Below, piece after piece: positions 19,200-27,274 of a stretch of DNA of 64,000 bases. The stretch is from NCBI RefSeq assembly GCF_012849095.1, contig NZ_CP051680.1, positions 2,666,001-2,730,000 on the forward strand, in the 5' to 3' direction. The notes below the pieces were generated by a model that was not told the origin of the DNA, searched no databases, and worked only from the letters and a program-made list of their open reading frames with translations. Each line of letters starts with the position of its first letter. Positions within the stretch are counted from its first letter, which is position 1. Source of the stretch: Cohnella herbarum (GTDB taxonomy: Bacteria > Bacillota > Bacilli > Paenibacillales > Paenibacillaceae). The position numbers and the translations under genes were made by a program.

Positions 19200-19934
19200 A
19201 TGAAAAAAATAAGCTTCATTGTGTTGCTCGCCGCAACCGCGCTGCTCTTGATGTCCGCCGGGGCGTTCGCCGCCACTAAAGTTACCGCCATCAAAGCTTT
19301 TTTGAACGGAGATATCAAATTCGTCAAGGACGGCGAAGACTGGCGTCCGAAGGACGACCGCGGACAAGAGGTGCTGCCGATCTCCTACAACGGAACGATT
19401 TATTTGCCGCTTCGGGTCATCGCCAGCGCTTTTAACTTTCCGGTGGCATGGGAAGGATCTACGCAAACCGTCAAATTGGGGGAAGGCAGCACCGTTACGA
19501 ATTTATACTCCAAGCAGGTAAAGGCGGAGTTTTGGAGCGAGAAATCCTACGATATCGTCGATAAAAAGCAGCTTGTTTTCGAAGGGAAGCAGTATAATGG
19601 CGCATATGCATTCGCTGCCGAAAACGTAGGATTGGGTTGGTATGAAGGATCGCCTAATCTGCAGCTCGACTTCGGAAAAAAATACGAGACGCTGCACTTG
19701 GCGATGATCGGGCAATCGGCGATGAAAGTGCGGGTATTGAACGAGAACAAGCAGCAGCTAGCCGAGGAAATCAGTTTGGAGGAAGGTAAGGTTACGGAAA
19801 TCGATATCGACCTGCAAGGCAGCCAGCAGGCATTTGTATCTGCTTACGATGCGGCCAATCAAGCCGAAAAGCCGCTTCTTTACGTTCTGAAAGACAGTTA
19901 CGTAACGTCGGATCCGCTTCCGACTTCGCGGTAA
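19200..19934 (+). CDS. Secreted copper-amine-oxidase-stalk domain protein
   Basis: 244 aa. A signal peptide (about residues 1-24, AGAFA cleavage) is followed by one stalk domain of the kind named after the copper amine oxidase N-terminus (KVTAIKAFLNGDIKF ... PISYNGTIYLPLRVIASAF, about 26-95). The rest, about 100-240, has a beta-rich region (LQLDFGKKYETLHLAMIG) resembling NPCBM-type carbohydrate-binding folds, which is tentative. No catalytic residues seen. It is common in Paenibacillaceae as a wall-associated protein of unknown role. It is divergent from the RCC1-SLH gene. Confidence 0.85.
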   Translation: MKKISFIVLLAATALLLMSAGAFAATKVTAIKAFLNGDIKFVKDGEDWRPKDDRGQEVLPISYNGTIYLPLRVIASAFNFPVAWEGSTQTVKLGEGSTVTNLYSKQVKAEFWSEKSYDIVDKKQLVFEGKQYNGAYAFAAENVGLGWYEGSPNLQLDFGKKYETLHLAMIGQSAMKVRVLNENKQQLAEEISLEEGKVTEIDIDLQGSQQAFVSAYDAANQAEKPLLYVLKDSYVTSDPLPTSR

Positions 19935-19980
19935 CCCGCCGTCCCAGCCCCGCCACCACGGGCATCTCATGCAAGGAAAA

Positions 19981-20028
19981 CGAACACCCTCGATCCTCCG
20001 CATCTAACGGTTAGATCGAGGGTGTTCG
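19981..20028. terminator. Bidirectional terminator
   Basis: Perfect 15-bp stem (19981-19995 with 20014-20028; CGAACACCCTCGATC and its complement) between convergent genes. The minus-strand side runs into TTTTCC; the plus-strand side lacks a T tract. Confidence 0.8.
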
Positions 20029-20038
20029 TCTGAATTGC

Positions 20039-23000
20039 TTAATGTACGTATTCACCGTTTAAGCAACGATCGATCGCTGTCAGCAGGTTCGGGGTAATCC
20101 TTCTGTCCCGGGCGGACTCGGCGGCCAGTTGCGGCATCGGACGCGCCGCCGCCGCATGACCGGTACCGTTCAATTCACGGCACCTGTCGTTATATTCCCG
20201 CTTGCCCGACTTTCGGCTCAGCTCTTCGTTCAACAGCAGCGCCGATGCCCGGTATTCGGTTGAATCGGGTACGACCTTCCACATCGCGAAGCGAACGGTT
20301 GCCTGATTTTGCCGGTCCGGATAACGTTCCAGCAAGCCCCTCAGCTCGTCCATCGCCTGTTCCGCGCTTAGCCGCTCCATTTCGACATTCAGAAGCGATA
20401 GATGAACCCGGAGATTGACCTGCATTTCTTTGCGCTTGATCCGCTCGGCCATTCGGAGCGCTTCTTCCGCCGTTTCGACTGCGCTTTCGTATCGATGCTG
20501 GTTTTGCCGCAGCAAACTTAAGAAATAGAGCGTTTCGCATGCAAAATACGGTGTGCGCAATTGGTTAAACAGCCTTACCGATCGATCGAACAGAAGCTCG
20601 GATTGTTCCAGTCGCCCCTGAGCCATAAGGTTACGACCTTCATAACTGAGCGCGATCGCGACGGCCCGCAAATCCGACACCGCTACGGCTTCTTCCAGAG
20701 CGTATGCGATGCACCTGGACGCAAGCTCGTAATGTCCGAGATACCCGTAATACTTGCCCAGCATGCACTGGGCAATAGCATAGCCCATTCGGTCTCCGAT
20801 CGATTTGCTGATCGTCATTTTATCCGCGATCAAGTCGAAAGCCCGATCCATCTCGTCGATATCCATGTGCACCATCGCCAATGTTCCCATCGCTTGTTCA
20901 ATCGCATATTTGTCCTCGCTATCCGCAGCGAGCTTAATTTGTTTTTTAATCCAATGGATCGCCTGATCGTACTCGCATTGATCATAATATAAGTGCCCGA
21001 TTATGCCGAAGAACCGGCTATCTTCCCTCTTGCTTTGATCGGCTTGAGGCAGCTCCGCCCTCCTCTTCTGATAATAGAGAACGTTATCGTAATTTCCCAT
21101 ATAATAATGCAGCATTCCAAGCGTCACATAGATGGAATCCAGACCGGATGGATCGTCCATCAGTTCGAAGCAGCGCCTGGCCCGTTCCAAATATTGCATG
21201 GCCTCCTCGTACTTTCCTTGCAGCCGCAAACAATTGCCGAGAGCGAGGTCGCAGAACGATCGTTCTTGAAGCGCGGCGGAGTTCCCGGAACGTTCTAGCC
21301 ATTGCCTGTAAGTTCGTTCCGCCTCGCCCCAGCGGCCGACGATAATCAAAGCGTCGCCAAGCTTCATCAGAATGGGCAAAATCCGCGTGGGAGGAAGCAG
21401 AACGCACAGCTTCTTATAATAGTTGATCCGAGTTTCGTTAGCATACATTTTTTCCGCGGCGTCGGAAGCCATTTCATAATAGACAACGGCATCGCTATCC
21501 ATGCCCGCTAGCTCGTAGTGGAAGGCGACTTCCGCGGCGAAGGCTTCCAACCGCTCTCGATGAAACACGGTCAGGCTTCGCGCGATTTGCCCATGGATTC
21601 GGCGACGCCTGCTCTCGTTGTTCAGCTTATACTCGGTCTCCCTGACCATCTCGTGCGAGAAGTCGTAATTCCCGCCGCCCGCATCCTGCAAAATTTTCAT
21701 GTGCTCCAGCCGTTCGATCCGCTCTAAAGCCGCTTCCTCTTCCGTATTCGTCACCAGCGCCATAAAAGCCGCCGATACGGGTCTGCCGAAAGCCGCGATG
21801 GCCGATACGAGGCGGCTATATTCCGGAGCAAGCTTCCTTAACCGGTTTTCGATGATCGACTCAACCAGAGGTGAGAGGCGGTATCCGTTATCTCCTCCGT
21901 CCAGCTGCCATTCTCGCAGCGTCTCCATTATAAACAGCGGATTGCCCCCGGTGTCCGCATGCAATCCTGACGCATGGCGGTTAGCTAGCGAACCGCCGAC
22001 GGCTTCGACCATTAAACGTTTCGTCTCCTCCTCGCTGAGCGGAGCAAGATCGATCTCCGTCAACTTCCTTTCGATCCGAACATTCGATATCAAGTGGTTA
22101 ACGGAATCGCCCGGATGCTCGTCCGTTCTCATTGTCGCGATCACGAGCAGCTTGGCATCGGAATCCCCGCGAAGAATGTAGGATAGCAACTGCAACGTCT
22201 CTTCGTCGCTCCATTGCATGTCGTCCAGAATGAGCATAAGAGGCTGCTTGGCCAGCAACATTCGCTCGATCGCTTCGTACCATTGGTTTAACTGCCAGCT
22301 TTCCAGAACGGGATTCGGCTTCGGCAAGTCGGAATATCGTTCCGACAGCTCCGGCAGCAGGCGGGACAGTTCGGAGAGCGCAGCCGGATCGAGCTTCGGC
22401 AAGGGCAGGCTTCTTAGCCATGCCGTAATCGGCGTGTATGACAATGCTTTCATGGATGGATAACAGCCGGCAAACGCGGTTTGAATGCCCCGGCTCTCGA
22501 GCCACGCCTGGAATTCCAATGCGAGTCTCGTCTTGCCGATTCCGGCTTCCCCCTTCAGGATCAATAAGGCAGAATCGCCGACGGTCGCTTCCTTCCAGGC
22601 GCTTAGCAGCGTTCCCCATTCGCCGACTCTGCCTACTAAAGGCGTCTGGCTGCTCGAGGCAGTCGGCGACTCGATGCCGTTTCGGTTAAGCTTATCCCAA
22701 AGCCGTACCGTTTCCTCCGCAGGTTCGATTCCGAGCTCGGCTTGCAATACATCGATCAGTTGCCGATACGTTTGCATGAGACCCGCTTTATCTTTATTTA
22801 AGGCATGCAGCCGCATGAGCGTGCGGTAGCTTTCTTCGCTTAGTCTATTGTGAATCAACATCTTATTGGCATAAAACAGCGCCGACGAGTAATCCCGTTG
22901 ATGTTCCAAAATCGCGATGAGCTTGTCCAGCACGTTCAAATAAGTCCGTGCGAGCAGTTCCCGCTTCAAGCCGAGCCATTCCTCGTAATATCCCGGAAGA

Positions 23001-23386
23001 AGCTCGCCCTTGTATAGATCCTCCGCGGTGCGAAGTTCATGGAGCGAGGTCCCTTTCGCCAATTGTACGAATTCCCGGACGTCGGAATGAAAGGGCAGTT
23101 TATCGTTCCAATGAATGTATGCGGGAGTTACGTTGAGATATCGGTCGATTTGCGGTACGTTCGTTCTAAGGTCGTGAAGGAGCTTGCGTAAATTGGACAG
23201 CGCTTGCTTCTCGGTGGATTCCGGCCAGAAGTCGAAAGCGATTTGTTTCCGGGTTTGCGGCATATCGATCGAGAGGAGTAAGTAGGCCAGCAGCAGTTTG
23301 ACTTTGTTTCCCGATATCCCCCGCATTTCCTCGGCGTCAATGGTGATATTCAAACCTCCTAACAACCGGGTATGGCAGCTTGCCAT
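20039..23386 (-). CDS. BTAD-type regulator with AAA ATPase and TPR repeats
   Basis: About 1115 aa, cytoplasmic. Order: an OmpR-like winged helix (about residues 1-95), a BTAD domain (about 98-240), an AAA/NB-ARC-like ATPase with Walker A KGEAGIGKTRLA (about 275) and Walker B LMLILDDMQWSD, then a long series of tetratricopeptide repeats to about 1040. The layout is that of SARP/MalT-like signal-dependent activators. I chose the ATG at 23386: AAGGAGG is 8 nt upstream, while the GTG two codons earlier is too close. It has no co-oriented partner, so its target and ligand are not shown. GT2, kinase or secretion motifs are absent. Confidence 0.88.
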   Translation of the reverse strand: MASCHTRLLGGLNITIDAEEMRGISGNKVKLLLAYLLLSIDMPQTRKQIAFDFWPESTEKQALSNLRKLLHDLRTNVPQIDRYLNVTPAYIHWNDKLPFHSDVREFVQLAKGTSLHELRTAEDLYKGELLPGYYEEWLGLKRELLARTYLNVLDKLIAILEHQRDYSSALFYANKMLIHNRLSEESYRTLMRLHALNKDKAGLMQTYRQLIDVLQAELGIEPAEETVRLWDKLNRNGIESPTASSSQTPLVGRVGEWGTLLSAWKEATVGDSALLILKGEAGIGKTRLALEFQAWLESRGIQTAFAGCYPSMKALSYTPITAWLRSLPLPKLDPAALSELSRLLPELSERYSDLPKPNPVLESWQLNQWYEAIERMLLAKQPLMLILDDMQWSDEETLQLLSYILRGDSDAKLLVIATMRTDEHPGDSVNHLISNVRIERKLTEIDLAPLSEEETKRLMVEAVGGSLANRHASGLHADTGGNPLFIMETLREWQLDGGDNGYRLSPLVESIIENRLRKLAPEYSRLVSAIAAFGRPVSAAFMALVTNTEEEAALERIERLEHMKILQDAGGGNYDFSHEMVRETEYKLNNESRRRRIHGQIARSLTVFHRERLEAFAAEVAFHYELAGMDSDAVVYYEMASDAAEKMYANETRINYYKKLCVLLPPTRILPILMKLGDALIIVGRWGEAERTYRQWLERSGNSAALQERSFCDLALGNCLRLQGKYEEAMQYLERARRCFELMDDPSGLDSIYVTLGMLHYYMGNYDNVLYYQKRRAELPQADQSKREDSRFFGIIGHLYYDQCEYDQAIHWIKKQIKLAADSEDKYAIEQAMGTLAMVHMDIDEMDRAFDLIADKMTISKSIGDRMGYAIAQCMLGKYYGYLGHYELASRCIAYALEEAVAVSDLRAVAIALSYEGRNLMAQGRLEQSELLFDRSVRLFNQLRTPYFACETLYFLSLLRQNQHRYESAVETAEEALRMAERIKRKEMQVNLRVHLSLLNVEMERLSAEQAMDELRGLLERYPDRQNQATVRFAMWKVVPDSTEYRASALLLNEELSRKSGKREYNDRCRELNGTGHAAAARPMPQLAAESARDRRITPNLLTAIDRCLNGEYVH

Positions 23387-23511
23387 TCGCACCCCTCCTT
23401 ACGACAAAATAAGGCCTTTGACATTTTATTCTACCTCAGGAAGCCTAATCCCTTTATCGCATACTCAAGAATAATCCACCCGGTTAACTTGGTTTTTCTT
23501 CGATTAAGCGC

Positions 23512-23557
23512 AAAAAATCCTCCGAGGCCATAACGAACTATGACCTACGAGAGGATT
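23512..23557 (-). terminator. Terminator of the cell-wall cluster
   Basis: Minus-strand hairpin with AATCCTC/GAGGATT arms and an inner TAGG-n-CATA / TATG-n-CCT pairing, followed by TTTTTG. It overlaps the last codon of the lipoprotein gene. Confidence 0.8.
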
Positions 23558-24302
23558 ATATAGAACTTCTTAGCACGGCCATAATATCTTTGTAAAAACC
23601 GATGACTTGTTTAGAGCTCATATCAATGGATACGCATAACGCGATGGATTGATCCTCCTTGCTCTTGTAGAACAATTCCGCCGCGCCGCCCCACTCTTTA
23701 ACGTCTTCGTTGACATCCAGTACCAAATCGGATACGCGAATATCGTTCATACCCTTGACGAATTCATCCGCTATTTTCTTTAACTCGGTCTGATCCCATT
23801 TTAGTTTATTCTGTTTTTCCGTATTCATCTTAACGAAGTTGCTCGATATGCTGACGACATCCCCGTCCCTTGGATTAACCGCGACGGAATAGGCATCGCT
23901 TGGATCGTATTTATTGGCGATATAAACAAAATAAATGCCCGCGGGTACTTTGCTTAATTGCGATTTATATTCCACCAGAAACTTTTGGTTTAATCGATTA
24001 TATTTTTTGGTTAGATCGGCCAGCATCAATTTGATTTCTTGTTGCTTCATCAATGCCAGTTCCGATACGATATCATCCGGAGTCAGGTTATTGCCGAAAT
24101 ATTTATTTATCGCATTTAGGCTTATCGTGATCATCGCATCTTCGGACAGAACGCCTTCATATTCCACTTTGCCGCTAGTATGCTCTTTCGTTATTTTCTT
24201 AACCATTACGGTATCTTTATCAATAGCGTGATACAATCCATTGCAACCTGTGAGCATGATCAGGAACGCGGAACAGATGATGAATAACTTCAGCTTATTC
24301 AT
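23556..24302 (-). CDS. Lipoprotein of unknown function, partner of the sensor kinase
   Basis: 248 aa. Signal peptide with lipobox LTGC (Cys20), so it is expected on the outer face of the membrane. I do not recognise a named domain; the segment AYSVAVNPRDGDVVSISS and the following alternation resemble PepSY-like or YpeB-like folds only weakly. Its ATG overlaps the TAA of the kinase gene by 1 bp, so it is translationally coupled and probably part of the signalling unit (for example, a modulator or a periplasm-facing target of the kinase). Confidence 0.8.
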   Translation of the reverse strand: MNKLKLFIICSAFLIMLTGCNGLYHAIDKDTVMVKKITKEHTSGKVEYEGVLSEDAMITISLNAINKYFGNNLTPDDIVSELALMKQQEIKLMLADLTKKYNRLNQKFLVEYKSQLSKVPAGIYFVYIANKYDPSDAYSVAVNPRDGDVVSISSNFVKMNTEKQNKLKWDQTELKKIADEFVKGMNDIRVSDLVLDVNEDVKEWGGAAELFYKSKEDQSIALCVSIDMSSKQVIGFYKDIMAVLRSSI

Positions 24303-25756
24303 TATTCGTTCACCTCATCTTGCCAATTTCGCTGTTGGAATACGACTCGAATCGTAGTCCCCCTATTGATCTCGCTGATGACTTCAATCGTCGCATGATG
24401 AATGCCCGCAACGGCTTGACAGATCGACAGCCCCAAACCTGCACCGTTATTGTTTCTTGTTCTTGCTTTATCGGCCATATAGAAGGGTTCGAAAATTTTG
24501 TCGATGTGATCCGAGGGAATACCGATCCCGTTATCTGCTACCTCCAATACGCAATTTCCGTCGCTCTCGAAAGTCCGAATCGTTATGCTTTCAAGCTCGT
24601 TTGAGGCTTTTATCGCATTGTCGACCAGATTGAATATCAACACCTTAATCAAATCCTTCTCAAGCTTTAAGCTACACTGATCGCAAGTCGTGATGATTTT
24701 TATGTTTTTACTAGCGGCCCTCATTTTTAAGGAAGATTCCATTTCGATGATCAAGTCGTTCAAATTTTCCGTTACCATTTGAAACTGGTCTTCTTTAAGC
24801 AAGATTAAATCCATGAGCTTGATAGACAGGGACTCTAACCTTTTGGCCTCGCTGTAGATGACCTGTAACCCGTCCACGAATATTTCCTCGTTATATTTCG
24901 TAACCTTCAAATAGTTCGCATAGCCTATGATGGAGGTTAGCGGCGTTTTCAATTCGTGAGTGAAATTATCGATGAATCTTTGCTTCTCGCTGTTGTGCAG
25001 CTCCAACTCGTTGATCTTAGCCTCCACGACGACGGCCATGGCATTGAAATTCGTTGCCAGAATACCGATCTCATCCTTGGACTTGAGTTGCACCCGCTCC
25101 GAGAAATTGCCCTGCGCAATATCTTTGGCCGTTCTAATCATTTTGTCGATCGGTTTTGTCAGCCCTTTGCTAATAAAGAACATCACGACCATATAGATGA
25201 GGCAGGCCCCTATATCCACCTTCACGAAAAACCGATACTGATCGATTCGTTCTTCGTACAAGGGAGTAACTTCTTTAATATAAGTGAACGTATACTTTTT
25301 ATTATTGATCTCGGTAATATTCGCCGTGAATAAGAAAGTCCGATCATCGATATCCCGCAAAATATATTTGATTTCATTCGCCTGCAGATCGACTAATTCC
25401 TTGCGATCCGAAGGCATGTTTGTTGAAAGCTTGCCGCTATCCTTGTTGCTATAGATCGTTCGACGTTCATCGTCGACGATTTCCAAATAAATATTCGAGT
25501 GACTATTCTTGTCCACGAATTCATTCGCGATATTCGTTAACACGCTTTTCTCGTACTCGTTGGAATCGTATATTCTCAACAGGGGAATAATCGCGCTAAC
25601 GCTCGAGTTAATGCTCATATTTTCGCTTAACGTATTGTTGATTTCTTGTTGCAGCATCTTGCTGTGATTTCTTTCTATGACCATTATCGATGCAAGATTA
25701 AACACGACAATGAATGCCATGATCGAAAAGAGGTAAATCTTCTGCCAGAATTTCAT
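24302..25756 (-). CDS. Sensor histidine kinase (HisKA type)
   Basis: 484 aa. Membrane helices at about 7-28 and 176-196 bracket an extracellular sensor region of about 150 residues; then a HAMP domain (LTKPIDKMIRTAKDI), a HisKA domain with the phospho-acceptor His267 in FTHELKTPLTSI, and a HATPase domain (DNAIKAS, ADNGIGIP, GAGLGLSI). It starts 3 bp after the response regulator gene, and the cognate pair lies directly downstream of an amidase and a D,D-carboxypeptidase gene. By this context it probably senses the state of the cell wall, as VanS-like kinases do; the ligand is not shown. Confidence 0.92.
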   Translation of the reverse strand: MKFWQKIYLFSIMAFIVVFNLASIMVIERNHSKMLQQEINNTLSENMSINSSVSAIIPLLRIYDSNEYEKSVLTNIANEFVDKNSHSNIYLEIVDDERRTIYSNKDSGKLSTNMPSDRKELVDLQANEIKYILRDIDDRTFLFTANITEINNKKYTFTYIKEVTPLYEERIDQYRFFVKVDIGACLIYMVVMFFISKGLTKPIDKMIRTAKDIAQGNFSERVQLKSKDEIGILATNFNAMAVVVEAKINELELHNSEKQRFIDNFTHELKTPLTSIIGYANYLKVTKYNEEIFVDGLQVIYSEAKRLESLSIKLMDLILLKEDQFQMVTENLNDLIIEMESSLKMRAASKNIKIITTCDQCSLKLEKDLIKVLIFNLVDNAIKASNELESITIRTFESDGNCVLEVADNGIGIPSDHIDKIFEPFYMADKARTRNNNGAGLGLSICQAVAGIHHATIEVISEINRGTTIRVVFQQRNWQDEVNE

Positions 25757-25759
25757 GGA

Positions 25760-26416
25760 TTACTCCTCCAACCTATAACCGATCTTATAGATTGTTTTAA
25801 TGTAATCTTGTAAATTCAGCTTCTTTCTCACGGATTTAATGTGCATATCCACCGTTCTGGTCTCGCCGAAATAGTCCCCGCCCCATACTTTATCAAGGAA
25901 CTGCTCTCTGGAAAGCGCGATATTTTTGTTCTTGATCAGGACGACGAGCAAATCGAACTCTTTGGGCGTCAGTTCGACCGCATCGCCGTTTACGGTTACT
26001 TCCCGCTTCTCGATGTATACTTTAACGGATTTGAATTCGATCACGCTGTCCCCATGACCGTATCTTCTAAGCACCGTTTCGATTCTGGCCAATAGCTCGA
26101 TCGCTTCGAAGGGCTTGACGATATAATCGTCAGCCCCTAGCTTGAGACCCTTCACTTTATCGAATACCGAGTTTTTGGCGGTAAGAAAAATGACCGGAAT
26201 TTGATAACTTTTTATTCTTTCCATTAATGCAAAGCCGTCCATCCGGGGAATCATAATATCCAACAAAATCAAATCGTACTTCCCGTGTTTGATGGCCTCT
26301 AACGCTTCATATCCGTCATACGCTTCCGTTGTTTCATAATGGACCAAGTTCAAATTCATTTTAATGATTTTCGATATGTGGACGTCGTCCTCGACGATTA
26401 ATATTCGTTTATTCAA
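25760..26416 (-). CDS. OmpR/PhoB-type response regulator
   Basis: About 218 aa. Receiver domain with phospho-acceptor Asp53 (LLDIMIPRMDG), acidic pair at Asp10/Asp11 and Lys at the FLTAK motif; C-terminal winged-helix DNA-binding domain ending GVGYRLEE-like (TIYKIGYRLEE). I chose the TTG at 26416 because GGAGGGG lies about 11 nt upstream and the family N-terminus NKRILIVEDD begins there; an in-frame TTG at 26443 would add nine residues. Forms a pair with the kinase 3 bp downstream. Confidence 0.9.
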   Translation of the reverse strand: MNKRILIVEDDVHISKIIKMNLNLVHYETTEAYDGYEALEAIKHGKYDLILLDIMIPRMDGFALMERIKSYQIPVIFLTAKNSVFDKVKGLKLGADDYIVKPFEAIELLARIETVLRRYGHGDSVIEFKSVKVYIEKREVTVNGDAVELTPKEFDLLVVLIKNKNIALSREQFLDKVWGGDYFGETRTVDMHIKSVRKKLNLQDYIKTIYKIGYRLEE

Positions 26417-26499
26417 ATCCCTTGGATCCCCTCCGATATTCAACTAAATTCTAAACAATTACGGTGCCTGCAACAACACGCTAAATCTACCAGCAAGCG

Positions 26500-27228
26500 T
26501 TATCCCTCGCTCGGATTGAAGTATTGCTTTAATCCGTTGACGATCGATTGCGCGATTAGATCCTGCTTGGCATCGTTTAACAAGGCCGATTCTTCGTTCT
26601 TATTCGTCAGGAATCCGACTTCCAATAAGATTGCCGTCCGTTCGTTGTGCGTGAGCACTTTCCAACCTTCTTTTTTAACGCCGCGATCATCGAAGCCCGT
26701 CGCTTTCACAAGCTCTCCGTGAATCGTTTGAGCCAAAGCGAGGCTGTCGTCGTTGAAGTAATAGCTCTCCGTCCCCGATACGGAGGGATCGGTGAACGTA
26801 TTGCCATGAATCGAGATGAACGCGTCCGCTTCTCGCTCGTTCGCGAATAACGCTCGATCTTCCAACCCCACGAACGAGTCGTCGGTTCGGGTCATATAGG
26901 CTTCGAACATCGGCTCTTGTTCAAGCAATTCAACGACTTTGCGGGAAAGGGCCAGCGTATATTCTTTCTCTTGGTTGCCGCTCACTCCGTTTGCTCCGGG
27001 GTCTTTGCCTCCATGCCCGGCGTCTATAACGATTTTGAAGGGAGTCTCCGCATCGCCTCCCGCGATGGAAGCCTTATCCTTCGTTGGCGGCGTAACCGTT
27101 GGTTTAAATGCCGATGTCACCGGCAAAGAAGCATCGTACACGAACCAACCAACCAAGATCAAGACCAATGAACTCAACAACCATGCACCGGGACGTTTGC
27201 GGACTTTTCTGCTAATAAGCTTATCCAT
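26500..27228 (-). CDS. N-acetylmuramoyl-L-alanine amidase (Amidase_3), membrane-anchored
   Basis: 242 aa. A single N-terminal membrane segment (about 15-31) is followed by a zinc amidase_3 domain: IDAGHGGKDPGA with the first zinc His, the glutamate in QEKEYTLAL, the second zinc His in SIHGN, and the catalytic Glu in AILLEVGFLTN. It cleaves the amide bond between MurNAc and the stem peptide. GGAAGG lies before the ATG. It follows the VanY-CapA gene by 46 bp in the same direction, so the two probably act together in cell-wall turnover. Confidence 0.93.
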   Translation of the reverse strand: MDKLISRKVRKRPGAWLLSSLVLILVGWFVYDASLPVTSAFKPTVTPPTKDKASIAGGDAETPFKIVIDAGHGGKDPGANGVSGNQEKEYTLALSRKVVELLEQEPMFEAYMTRTDDSFVGLEDRALFANEREADAFISIHGNTFTDPSVSGTESYYFNDDSLALAQTIHGELVKATGFDDRGVKKEGWKVLTHNERTAILLEVGFLTNKNEESALLNDAKQDLIAQSIVNGLKQYFNPSEG

Positions 27229-27274
27229 CTGTTATCCTTCCAATCTGCAATTATATTAGAATCGATTTAATAGA

